Part shown: positions 33,076 to 41,567 of the stretch, piece after piece
Position numbering within the stretch: the stretch's first letter is position 1
Layout of the letters: each line of letters begins with the position of its first letter
Translations under genes and position numbers: made by a program
Source: an uncultured Bacteroidia bacterium
Lineage (GTDB): Bacteria; Bacteroidota; Bacteroidia; Bacteroidales; UBA932
Length of the DNA: 48,408 bases
Direction: 5' to 3'
Assembly: GCA_902789395.1 (NCBI GenBank)
Contig: CADANY010000019.1
Coordinates: 1-48,408 of the forward strand
The notes under the pieces: model-generated
The model's input: the letters and a program-made list of their open reading frames with translations, nothing else
Databases searched by the model: none
Told to the model about the DNA's origin: nothing

Positions 33076-34640
33076 GGTTTCGGAGCATTATCATACACAT
33101 CCTGCAGCGTATAGTCCGCTTTTTCAGTGAACATCGCCTTGACCATCAAGTCTATTACCTCCTTGGAGTTACCGATATAGTTCCCGGTCCCATGGTTGAT
33201 ATAACCATGCTGTTCCTGTCCGGTTCCGTCCGTCCCGTTGTCCCAGAGAAAGGCCGGAAGGCCGTAGATTTTCGCTGCCTTGACGACGTATTCCATGTAG
33301 TATAGGTAAAATCCCCAGGCACGCGTATCGGATTTTTTCCGCATTGAACAGCCGAATTCTCCTAGGTAGACGGGGATGTTTTTCGCAACGTATTTCGTAT
33401 TGAGATTGCTGAATGTCTCCTTGACATGGTCTTCGTCCCCCCAGGAGGCTTTCTTTCCTGCTGCGCCGGTATGGCCCCAGTCGGAGTACTGCTGCGTTCC
33501 GATCGTATACTCGCTCGGATCATAGAAATGGACCGCCAGCATGAGATGACCGGCCGGATCGGACGGCATTCTGAAATAGGATTCGAAAGAAGGATTGGCG
33601 GCATAGGTCGGGACGCCGAGCCAACGGGTGGCATTGTTTCCGCCCGTTGCGCGAACGGCATCGACAAAGGTCTGGTTCCATCCGTTGAGTATGTTGCACT
33701 GTTTGGCCGGATCCGCACGGAATTCGTCGCTCCATCCCCAGCCTCCGTCCTGAATCTCATTGAAAGACTCAAAGATGAGAAAATCGCCCTTGTCTTTGAA
33801 CCGCTCTGCGATCTGGGTCCATACGGCCGTGATCTCGGCTTTGATCGCAGCATCTTTCGCACTGTCCTTTGAGGCTCCCAGCACATCCAGCCAGTGGCCG
33901 TCGTTGTTGCATTCGTCGTGATGTGTATTGATAATGACGTTCAGTCCCGCCTTTTCCGCATAACCGACGACCTCGGCGACGCGGTTCATCCAGATCTCAT
34001 CGATCTTGTACTGCGGGGCGTCACCAATCATCCGGAGCCAGGTAATAGGTATCCGGACAGACGTGAAGCCTGCCTTTTTTACTCCGTCGAAGGTCGCCTG
34101 GGTTGCTTTGGGATTGCCCCAGACGGTCTCATCCGGGAAATCTTTCCGGTCGGAATCCCAATTGATAAACGCATCAAGCTGGTTTCCCATATTCCATCCG
34201 AGGGCAAGTTTCGAGGCCATCTTCCAGGCATCGTTTGTCCCGGGCTTCGGATCGACCGGCCGTTCCTTTCCTTTTTGGGTGACCGTATAAGAAAGTGAGG
34301 AAGCTCCGTCACAGGATATTGTCAGGGTCGCATTCCGGTCGTCATAAGAGGGGTTGGCCGCCACGGTCAGCACCAGGGGCAGGGTGTAATCCTGATAGGT
34401 CCCATCCTTGACGGAAATCCAGTCGGGAATCCCTGACAGCTTCGGGCGGGCAGGGCCCTTGAGGGTCAAGTCAAACGTTCCGCCTGCTGCTTCCGCCGTA
34501 TATGATGCAGGAGAGGCCGTCAGCGAGGACGGCTTGTTGTCCGGAATGACCGGCTCTTTTTTTTCTTCGGGATTGCAGCCTGCAAGAAGGCCGCCGAGCA
34601 GGGTGGCTGCCGCCAGTAGGCATCGGTAGAGTCTTTTCAT
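33072..34640 (-). CDS. GH5 endo-glucanase/glucomannanase with BACON domain
   Basis: 522 residues. Lipobox LLAGC (Cys22), then a BACON domain at about 38-124 (PDWISVKDGTYQDYTLPLVLT ... YTVTQKG). A GH5 barrel follows with LGWNMGNQLDAF at about 147, acid/base Glu295 in ESFNEI and nucleophile Glu428 in YLGEFGC. The GWNxGNxLDA start is typical of subfamily GH5_4, which covers cellulases, xyloglucanases and glucomannanases. In this locus an enzyme cutting the glucose-containing backbone of glucomannan fits best. The lipoprotein signal suggests surface or periplasmic anchoring. It follows the upstream GH26 gene by 3 bp. Confidence 0.9.
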   Translation of the reverse strand: MKRLYRCLLAAATLLGGLLAGCNPEEKKEPVIPDNKPSSLTASPASYTAEAAGGTFDLTLKGPARPKLSGIPDWISVKDGTYQDYTLPLVLTVAANPSYDDRNATLTISCDGASSLSYTVTQKGKERPVDPKPGTNDAWKMASKLALGWNMGNQLDAFINWDSDRKDFPDETVWGNPKATQATFDGVKKAGFTSVRIPITWLRMIGDAPQYKIDEIWMNRVAEVVGYAEKAGLNVIINTHHDECNNDGHWLDVLGASKDSAKDAAIKAEITAVWTQIAERFKDKGDFLIFESFNEIQDGGWGWSDEFRADPAKQCNILNGWNQTFVDAVRATGGNNATRWLGVPTYAANPSFESYFRMPSDPAGHLMLAVHFYDPSEYTIGTQQYSDWGHTGAAGKKASWGDEDHVKETFSNLNTKYVAKNIPVYLGEFGCSMRKKSDTRAWGFYLYYMEYVVKAAKIYGLPAFLWDNGTDGTGQEQHGYINHGTGNYIGNSKEVIDLMVKAMFTEKADYTLQDVYDNAPKP

Positions 34641-34643
34641 GTG

Positions 34644-36095
34644 TTATTTCCAATTTCCCATTTTCTCGCGGGTCAGTACATACTCATTGCCCATCAAGGT
34701 TTTCCAGTATGCTGTAGTATTCAGGGGATATCCACTGATATCGACTGTATTGTTGTTCGTTGTGGGCCAGACCATGAACCAGGACCAGGGAACCCCTCCT
34801 GTGAGGGATTTTTCCGGGTCGGGGACGTTTCCGCATTCGCTGCAGGTCGCCATTTTCCTGGATGAGACCTTGTTCATGAAGGTGAATTGCACCGTCTTCG
34901 CATCAAGGGTGTTTTCATAGATGTCTGCTCCGATGATATCGACCCTGTCGTCTCCGGGATACCACTCTGCAGCAGCTGTTTCGAATCCTGCCGAGACGTC
35001 GATTGTCCATACCCATAGCAGATTATTGAGTTTGTGATGATTTGTCAGGCGGTCATACAGCAGATTCCAAAGACCCTTGCAGGGCTCCGCCCCGTAACGT
35101 CCCCACCAGAACCACGCTCCGCCTCCGGGGTTGTATCTCGTATAATTGCCGGCTGCTTCATGGAGAGGCCGGAAAAGTACGGGGATCCCTTCTTCCTGGA
35201 GGGCCTTGAAGGTGATGGCGATCTCATCGATGTCACGCAGGATGCATTCGTGCTGCCATGTCCCCTCTTTCAGGGCTTCCCGGATGTCGAATTCCGTCTC
35301 TCCGTTCCCGTTATGGGCGCCTTTGACATAAAAGCCGTAATGGTCTGTATCGCTGTCATCGCGGAAGACGGTTTCGCTGTCAGGAACGTTCCAGTGCCAC
35401 ATATAAGAAACGATTCCGCCCTTCGCCCAATGCTCTTTAGGTGCCGAGATGTCTGTATAGTCCTGTTTCCAGGACCAGGATGCAGGGGTCGGAGAGAACT
35501 GCAGGAAGATAAAATCATATCCGGCAAGGGCGGGATGGCTGCCGGTTGCAGAATAGACGGCATCCACGAAATCATTGGTATGGGACATGCTCGACTGGAC
35601 CCCGGAGAGAATATGCCGGTTGTAGTGGTCCAGTAGGAACGCATAGAGTTTTTTGGTTTCGGCACTGGCGGAAGGTGTGACGGGAGAGGAATCGATTTTG
35701 CTCTTGTCAATCTCGGGAACGACAGGTTTTTCAATCCCTTTCTGGCTGACGGATAGGCTTTTGGAGAGAGATCCGGCCGTAACGGTGATTTCTCCGGAAC
35801 GGCTTTCATAGGTCGTATTGGCGGAAACGGTTACAGCGAAAGTAATCGAGTACTTGTCGTAGGTCCCGTCCTTGAAAGACATCCAGTCCGGAACGGAAAG
35901 CTTGGGACGCGAAGGAGACATCACCGTCAGGGAAAACTGCGCACCACCGCTCTCAAAAGAGGATAGGGAGGAAGGGGTAAGCGTTATGTCAGTCGGCGCC
36001 GGATCTGCGGGAGTCGGATCGTCAGTTGGGGTCTTCTCGCAGGAAGTCCATGTCAACAGCGCTGCCAGAAGCAGTAAATAGCGTAATCTTTTCAT
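34644..36095 (-). CDS. GH26 endo-beta-1,4-mannanase with BACON domain
   Basis: 483 residues from ATG 36095 (36110 also possible). Lipobox LTWTSC (Cys19). A BACON domain at about 38-119 (VPDWMSFKDGTYDKYSITF ... VSQKG) closely parallels the one in the neighbouring GH5. The GH26 barrel has acid/base Glu313 in FRPLHEAAGNY and nucleophile Glu420 in TCSECGNVP, with IVSYMWHWN as the usual substrate-site strand. Together with the second GH26, one enzyme may act on the surface and the other in the periplasm; the sequence does not say which with certainty. First hydrolase after the binding-protein genes. Confidence 0.92.
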   Translation of the reverse strand: MKRLRYLLLLAALLTWTSCEKTPTDDPTPADPAPTDITLTPSSLSSFESGGAQFSLTVMSPSRPKLSVPDWMSFKDGTYDKYSITFAVTVSANTTYESRSGEITVTAGSLSKSLSVSQKGIEKPVVPEIDKSKIDSSPVTPSASAETKKLYAFLLDHYNRHILSGVQSSMSHTNDFVDAVYSATGSHPALAGYDFIFLQFSPTPASWSWKQDYTDISAPKEHWAKGGIVSYMWHWNVPDSETVFRDDSDTDHYGFYVKGAHNGNGETEFDIREALKEGTWQHECILRDIDEIAITFKALQEEGIPVLFRPLHEAAGNYTRYNPGGGAWFWWGRYGAEPCKGLWNLLYDRLTNHHKLNNLLWVWTIDVSAGFETAAAEWYPGDDRVDIIGADIYENTLDAKTVQFTFMNKVSSRKMATCSECGNVPDPEKSLTGGVPWSWFMVWPTTNNNTVDISGYPLNTTAYWKTLMGNEYVLTREKMGNWK

Positions 36096-36116
36096 TCCGT
36101 TTCGGTTCATTGGATC

Positions 36117-36142
36117 CCGGAGGGAGGGTCAGCCCCCTCCGG
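36117..36142 (-). other. Intercistronic hairpin between binding-protein and hydrolase genes
   Basis: Perfect 8 bp arms CCGGAGGG/CCCTCCGG with a 10-base loop, in the gap between the IPT-repeat gene and the GH26 gene. No T-tract follows, so it is more likely an RNA processing or stabilising element than a full terminator. Confidence 0.5.
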
Positions 36143-36148
36143 AATAAA

Positions 36149-38446
36149 TTATTTCAGGGAAACCTTGGTCAGGATGTACCCGGTTCCCGTCACGACGAGG
36201 CCGCTGTTGGCGATCAGGTCGCTGATGATTTCCTGGGTGAGCTTGACGCCCATCGGGCTTTCCGGGGTGTCATACTGTCCGGGAACTCCGGCGAGGGCGC
36301 CCCAGTTTGTTCCATGACGGAGGCTGATGCACCACCATTCGCCTTCCGTGACGGTCGGAGTCATGTGGAAGAAGAGCGTCTGGCCGGGAGCGGCGGTACT
36401 CCAGTCGAATCCGCCCCAGGCGAGGCTCTGGTCTCCGTTCCAGCCGCTGCAGTTGAACTCGCCTTCCCAGATGGTCGTCCCGTAGCGGAGATCCTGGACG
36501 AGGGCGATGGACTTCATGATGAATCCGTCTCCTGTGACGACCAGACCGTTGTGGGCGATGAGGTCATCGAGGATTTCGCGGGTCAGGACGACGTCCATCG
36601 GCATTTCCGGCGTGTCATACTGTCCGGGGACTCCGGCGAGGGCGCCCCAGTTGTCTCCATGGCGGAGGCTGATGCACCACCAGCTTCCTGCGGCAACCGT
36701 GGGCTCCAGTTCGAAGCGGAGGATCGTGCCGGGAGCGACTGTACTCCAGTCATATCCGCCCCATGCGAGGCTCTGGTCCCCGTTCCATCCGGAGATGGCG
36801 GAGGATCCCGTCCAGATCGGCGTGACGATGAAGTCGCCCGGATCGATGTTCATGGTGTAGGTCACTGCTCCGTTGTCGGAGATGAGGGTCAGCTGGCTGC
36901 CCGCTCCGGCCGATGCCGGGATCTGCATGTAGAGCGTCTTTTCGTGGAGGATGAAATTGACCTTCTCACCGTTGACCTGGACCTCGGTCAGATGATCGGG
37001 ATTCTCGATGTCAATGATGAACATGTCGCCCGGGGAATACAGTTCGCCCGGGAAGACGGCAATGTACGCACCGGCCGGCTTGTCAACCTTCAGCTCGATG
37101 CTCTCCTGGGAGGTCCCGTTGATAAGATTCAGCGTAAGATTACCGGTTTCTGCTGCCGTCGGGACAGAGAGGACGATTTCGGTCTCGCTCGGTTCGGCTT
37201 CCACCTCGATGCCGCCTCCGAAGGTAACGGACTTGACAAGGTCAAGGTCCGTACCGGTCAGGACAACCTCGCTGCCGGCGGATGCCGGATTCGGGTTGGC
37301 TGCGGTCAGAGCCGGCTTGACAAGGGTGTAAGCGACAGATACGGTCTTTCCGTTGGCCAGGGAGAGGGTAATGTCTCCTTCCTGTGCGGTCTCCGGAACG
37401 GTAAAGACGATCTTGCCATCGTTGGCATATTCAACAGTTCCCGTTCCGGGAACGCTGATTCCGGTAACAAGATCGAGATTGTTTCCGCTGATCGTGAGTT
37501 CTCCGCCTGCCTTAACCGGGCTGGGCGCTGCTGTAAGGTTGGTCGGGACGGCCGTCCCGATCGTTCCTGCACTGACCTCGACGCCGGATGCATGGACAAG
37601 GAAAACTTCGCCGTCCGTTGCAGAGTCAGGGAGGGTGAAGGAGATCTTCGACGCGCTCTTGCTGAATTCTGTAACGGTGGCGCCTTCAACCTTGACTGCG
37701 GTGACGAGATCGAGGCGGGTTCCGTTGATGACAACTTCGTCGCCGGCCTTCAGGGCGGTAGCGGCGAGTTTGCCTTCTGCCGTCTTGACCGTCAGTTCGG
37801 TTTCGGCTTCGACAATGTTAAGGGTGCTCAGAAGCGATTCATCTGCGACCTCTCCTTCATCGATCGTCCCGAGTCCGACGGTCCCGGTCTGGGCTTCGGC
37901 GGGAACGGTGACGGTGATGGAATAGCGGTCATGCTTGGAGAATGCCTTTTCGGAGACCTTAACGTCGTCCGCGAAGATCACTTCATGGATAAGATTGAGA
38001 TAATCACCGGTGATGGTGATCTCTTCTCCGGGATATACGGAGGAAGGGGTGATAGCCGTAATTTCAATCGGTTCGTCGTATGAAATCTGGGTCTTTGTCG
38101 TCAGGGTTGCACCGCTCTTGGTCGTGAGGGTGACGAATCCCGGCTGGGGACCGTCCTTCGGAACGGTCACGCGGATTTCGGACGGGACGCCGGACTTGAC
38201 GACTTCGATCGAGGTGATCGGAGCGATGCCCGGAATGGTTACGGAAGCGATGTCCTGGAGGTTGGATCCGATGAATCGGAGGGTTCCTCCGCGGACGACC
38301 GGCTGCGGTCCATAGGCCTGGAGGCTGACTCCCGTTGCGTCGAACTGATTGGTATCGAGTTCTTCGCGGGAACAGCCGGCGACAGCGGCGATGAGGGCGC
38401 AGGCGGCCAGAAGGGTAGTGAATTTAACTATCTTTTTCATGTCCAT
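36149..38446 (-). CDS. IPT/TIG-repeat surface glycan-binding lipoprotein with duplicated C-terminal module
   Basis: 765 residues. Lipobox AAVAGC (about Cys25; ATG 38440 is an alternative start). From about residue 45 to 535 there are roughly six Ig-like IPT/TIG units, each with a G(D/N)xLDLVxxV core, for example INGTRLDLVTAVKV, ISGNNLDLVTGISV and LTGTDLDLVKSVTF. The C-terminus holds two copies of a roughly 109-residue module (542-651 and 657-765) that are about 69 percent identical by hand count. Conserved patches include GWNGDQSLAWGG, WWCISLRHG and NWGALAGVPGQYDTPE. Their tryptophans suggest carbohydrate binding. The extended rod would hold the binding modules away from the cell surface. Follows the SusD and SGBP genes. 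Confidence 0.88.
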   Translation of the reverse strand: MDMKKIVKFTTLLAACALIAAVAGCSREELDTNQFDATGVSLQAYGPQPVVRGGTLRFIGSNLQDIASVTIPGIAPITSIEVVKSGVPSEIRVTVPKDGPQPGFVTLTTKSGATLTTKTQISYDEPIEITAITPSSVYPGEEITITGDYLNLIHEVIFADDVKVSEKAFSKHDRYSITVTVPAEAQTGTVGLGTIDEGEVADESLLSTLNIVEAETELTVKTAEGKLAATALKAGDEVVINGTRLDLVTAVKVEGATVTEFSKSASKISFTLPDSATDGEVFLVHASGVEVSAGTIGTAVPTNLTAAPSPVKAGGELTISGNNLDLVTGISVPGTGTVEYANDGKIVFTVPETAQEGDITLSLANGKTVSVAYTLVKPALTAANPNPASAGSEVVLTGTDLDLVKSVTFGGGIEVEAEPSETEIVLSVPTAAETGNLTLNLINGTSQESIELKVDKPAGAYIAVFPGELYSPGDMFIIDIENPDHLTEVQVNGEKVNFILHEKTLYMQIPASAGAGSQLTLISDNGAVTYTMNIDPGDFIVTPIWTGSSAISGWNGDQSLAWGGYDWSTVAPGTILRFELEPTVAAGSWWCISLRHGDNWGALAGVPGQYDTPEMPMDVVLTREILDDLIAHNGLVVTGDGFIMKSIALVQDLRYGTTIWEGEFNCSGWNGDQSLAWGGFDWSTAAPGQTLFFHMTPTVTEGEWWCISLRHGTNWGALAGVPGQYDTPESPMGVKLTQEIISDLIANSGLVVTGTGYILTKVSLK
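36152..36823 (-). repeat. Tandem duplication of the C-terminal binding module
   Basis: Copy 1 at 36494-36823 and copy 2 at 36152-36478, within the IPT-repeat gene. About 75 of 109 aligned residues are identical by hand count, indicating a fairly recent internal duplication. Confidence 0.85.
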
Positions 38447-38452
38447 CTGTCT

Positions 38453-39781
38453 TTATTTGTTAGGAACCGCACGGATGTTGTCGATCTTGATGATCGGCTG
38501 GCACTCGGTGCCGACCAGGCCGCCGCTGACGACAAAGATCGTAAGCGAGGAGAAATCGGAAGCGGTGAGCGTACCGGTAGCCTTGGTGCCATCCATTCCA
38601 TAGATGAAATTGCTGTAAGGAACCGTAACGGTGATCCATTCGTCACCGGTATCGAACGAACCGCTGCCCGACCAGGGCGTGTAGAGTCCGCGGGGAAGTA
38701 CATTGTTATTGAAGAAGGTGTTGTTGGCACCTGCAAGGGTGTTCCCATAGATATCCGTCGCACCTGCGGCACCTCCGGTGATTTTGTCGATACCGCCGAC
38801 AATCAGCTGCATCGAACCGGCGGACCAGGGATTGGAGGACGGGATAAAGAGCTCGAACTTGAGGGACATGTTCTCCCAATCGGAGAAGTCGGTTATGTCA
38901 GTCAGTCTCGGGCTGTCGGCATAGGTGACGGGATCGTCCCAGTCGCCAGGCCAGTACTCGAACGAGAAGTTTCCGTCATTCCAATCGCCGGCTGCTCCCA
39001 TGGTTACGGCAGCATCTCCGAGGCGGAGGAAGTTGCCGCTCAGGGCCGTTCCGTCGGTCTCGATGACCTGGGCGTGCCAGCCGTGATTGGCCGGATGCGG
39101 GTCATTGTCGAAGGTGAAGAGCATACCGCGGGAATCCTTGTAATTGAAGCTGGAGGCAACTTCACCGTAGATAGTCGTAATCTCGATCTTGCCTTCCGGT
39201 GCACCGGCAGGAACGATGAAAGATACAGCTCCTTTGGTAATCTCTTTGACTTGAGCCGGGACGCCTCCGACAGTAACGGTAAGCGGAACGTTCGGATCGT
39301 CGATGAAGTAATCGCCGTAGATCGTGGCTGTCGATCCTTCCAGAGCCCACTCATTCGACATGGACATGATGCTCGGTCCGGGTACGAGAACCTTGAAATC
39401 ATACGTATAGGACTCTCCGTCCTTGTTATAGAAGTAGATTTTGTCGGATACTTCACCCGGAATGGTGTTCGGGACGTCGACAAGGAGCGTGTTGTCAGTG
39501 ATGTAACTGTTGTTCAGAACAGCTTCCTGGTCGTTGAAGACCAGTTTGTGGACGCTCTTGAGGTTCTCGCCGACGATGCAGATTCCGTTACCCATATAGG
39601 CGCCGGAAAGCAGGGAATCCGCTGCATTGACGTCGATGGGACGGATATAATGGACAGTCGGAAGGCCGTCGGAAAGCACGAATTTGTCCGGTTCATCCTC
39701 ACACGCGGTGAAGCCCAGGGCGAGCAGAAGTGCTGCGGCGGCGTAGAGACTTGTTTTTGCGAAAATTGATTTCATTTTCAT
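38453..39781 (-). CDS. Surface glycan-binding protein (SGBP-B-like lipoprotein)
   Basis: 442 residues. Lipobox FTAC (about Cys27). Residues about 40-215 are two IPT-like domains (IRPIDVNAADSLLSGAYMGNGICIVGENL, MSNEWALEGSTATIYGDYF). The rest is a beta-sandwich ending IIKIDNIRAVPNK, with aromatic patches (DWNDGNFSFEYWPGDWDD, LYTPWSGSGSF). This order matches the SGBP family with a C-terminal xyloglucan-type binding domain. It should bind the polysaccharide at the outer membrane beside SusC/SusD. Located 13 bp after SusD, in the usual PUL order. Confidence 0.88.
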   Translation of the reverse strand: MKMKSIFAKTSLYAAAALLLALGFTACEDEPDKFVLSDGLPTVHYIRPIDVNAADSLLSGAYMGNGICIVGENLKSVHKLVFNDQEAVLNNSYITDNTLLVDVPNTIPGEVSDKIYFYNKDGESYTYDFKVLVPGPSIMSMSNEWALEGSTATIYGDYFIDDPNVPLTVTVGGVPAQVKEITKGAVSFIVPAGAPEGKIEITTIYGEVASSFNYKDSRGMLFTFDNDPHPANHGWHAQVIETDGTALSGNFLRLGDAAVTMGAAGDWNDGNFSFEYWPGDWDDPVTYADSPRLTDITDFSDWENMSLKFELFIPSSNPWSAGSMQLIVGGIDKITGGAAGATDIYGNTLAGANNTFFNNNVLPRGLYTPWSGSGSFDTGDEWITVTVPYSNFIYGMDGTKATGTLTASDFSSLTIFVVSGGLVGTECQPIIKIDNIRAVPNK

Positions 39782-39794
39782 GCGTTGTTAAGGA

Positions 39795-41549
39795 TTAAAA
39801 GGTAATGGTGCTGAAATCAAAGGACTGCGCCGGCTCCTCGAGGTGCGGGTTGAAAACGACGTCCTCAGAAGGGAAAGGCAGCGCCTTGATCTTGGCGAGA
39901 ATGGCATCCCGGGTCGGGATCGGATTCTCATCCGTGTTATATTCCGTACCGGAAGCATTCCAGACACCGGTTTCATAGTAGGTCTTGCAGATGCTGTCGA
40001 GACCGGTCCCTTTGTTCATGTTGTTTCTACGCTGGGACTGGATATCATTGACTGCAAAATCCGGATTGTAGTATCCGACGCGTACATAGTCGTACCAGCG
40101 GTCGCCTTCGAGGGCGAGCTCCAGGTTACGCTCTTTCCAGACATCCTCGAAAGAGATGGATGCGGGAGCCGGATAATAGGTCGGGATCGCCCGGTTGCGG
40201 ACCTTGAAATAGCACTCGCAGGCAAGCGGGTCGTTGGTAACGGATCCCGGACCATGGAGCTTCGCCTCCGCATAGACCAGATAAATGTCAGACAGGCGGA
40301 GGATATGGGTGGAAAGCCCGTAAGCCATACGGCTGGCAGAAACGCCGAGAGCGGCCATATGATCCTGTCCGTCTCCGTAAAGGAACTTGACGCAGCAGGC
40401 ACCGGTACCGCTGTTCAGCGATTTGTCAGAAGCATTGGCCGTTCCGCTGGGACCGTAGTTTTCGTCATAGAAGAACCGGAGATAGTCGAAACCGCCCTGG
40501 GAAGTATAGAAGTATTCATACTTGTCTCCGGGGAGCATCATCGTAGCCTTGCGGCGGGTGTCGATGTCGCTGCGGAGTGCGGGATCCTGAAGTACATTGA
40601 CACCGAACTGGTCCTGCAGGGCAACCGAAGGACCGGTCCAGCCGCCCCAGCAGTCGCCGAACTCGTCGAAACCCTTCGGAGCAAGGTCGCTCTGGAAGGA
40701 GTTCTGGGCGGTCCAGGGCTGTGCGGAAGCATCCCAGTGCCAGGAAATCAGCGCCTCGAGATTCTTGTTGTTCTGCATCCGGAAAACGTCGCTGTAGTTC
40801 TCCAGCAACTGACGGCCGGAGTTCTGGATGACGTCCTTCGCATATTCGGCGGCCTTGTCGAGGTCAGCCTGGTTGAGGCTGCCCGAAACACCGGCTTTCT
40901 GCAGATATACCTTGGCGAGGAGCGCTTCGGCGGAGTAGAAGTCGATACGGCCGTCTTTGTTGGCAACCTTCTTCGGGAGAAGTTCCATGGCTTTGTCGAG
41001 CAGCATGATCGTATACTGGTACACATCCTCCTTGGTCGCTTTATAGATTTCATTGTAACCGCCTTCTGCGATCGTCTCCGAGATGTTATGGATAATCGGG
41101 ACTTCACCGAAAGAGCGGACGAGGAAGAAGTTGGCAAAAGCCTTCCAGACGAGGGCCTCGCCCATGCACATGTTCTTGACAGACTCGTCTACGTCAGCCT
41201 CCTTGATCCGGTTGTAGACCGTGCCGGCCTGGGCGTTGACGGCCCAGAGGGAGCTGGACATGTCGCGGAGTTCCTTATCGGATCCGTTGACGGAGAACTG
41301 CAGATAAGGACTGTCTCCCATATAGTAGTTCCCGGAGAAGCATTCACCGACGCGGTAGAATCCGCGGATGACATCGTACCAGGGCGAGTTGTACAGGTAG
41401 TTGACGCCCTGGATGCACTGCTCCGGAGTCTGGTAGAAATTGTCGCGGTTATAGGTATCTTCCGCCGGACGGTTCAGGAACGCGTCACAGGAGACGAAGC
41501 TGAGAGCGGCGGAGATGGCGATTGCGATATGGATTATGGTCTTTTTCAT
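39795..41549 (-). CDS. SusD/RagB-family nutrient-binding lipoprotein
   Basis: 584 residues from ATG 41549. The ATG at 41564 is rejected because GGAGGAAAAG, a good ribosome binding site, lies between the two. Lipobox SFVSC near residue 19. SusD marks: FLNRPAEDTYNRDNFYQTPEQCIQGVNYLYNS at the N-terminus, TPR-like helices (AEALLAKVYLQKAGV) and the conserved DIYLVYAEAKLHGPG and ERNLELALEGDRWYDYVR near the C-terminus. It forms the lid over the SusC channel and binds oligosaccharides at the cell surface. It begins 18 bp after the SusC stop. Confidence 0.96.
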   Translation of the reverse strand: MKKTIIHIAIAISAALSFVSCDAFLNRPAEDTYNRDNFYQTPEQCIQGVNYLYNSPWYDVIRGFYRVGECFSGNYYMGDSPYLQFSVNGSDKELRDMSSSLWAVNAQAGTVYNRIKEADVDESVKNMCMGEALVWKAFANFFLVRSFGEVPIIHNISETIAEGGYNEIYKATKEDVYQYTIMLLDKAMELLPKKVANKDGRIDFYSAEALLAKVYLQKAGVSGSLNQADLDKAAEYAKDVIQNSGRQLLENYSDVFRMQNNKNLEALISWHWDASAQPWTAQNSFQSDLAPKGFDEFGDCWGGWTGPSVALQDQFGVNVLQDPALRSDIDTRRKATMMLPGDKYEYFYTSQGGFDYLRFFYDENYGPSGTANASDKSLNSGTGACCVKFLYGDGQDHMAALGVSASRMAYGLSTHILRLSDIYLVYAEAKLHGPGSVTNDPLACECYFKVRNRAIPTYYPAPASISFEDVWKERNLELALEGDRWYDYVRVGYYNPDFAVNDIQSQRRNNMNKGTGLDSICKTYYETGVWNASGTEYNTDENPIPTRDAILAKIKALPFPSEDVVFNPHLEEPAQSFDFSTITF

Positions 41550-41567
41550 ATTCTTTTCCTCCATAGT

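Noticed and set aside
36026..38083. Long plus-strand open frame (685 codons) opposite the IPT-repeat gene
   Set aside because: It mirrors codon periodicity of the minus-strand gene, has no signal or domain, and the minus-strand product has clear IPT and lipobox features.
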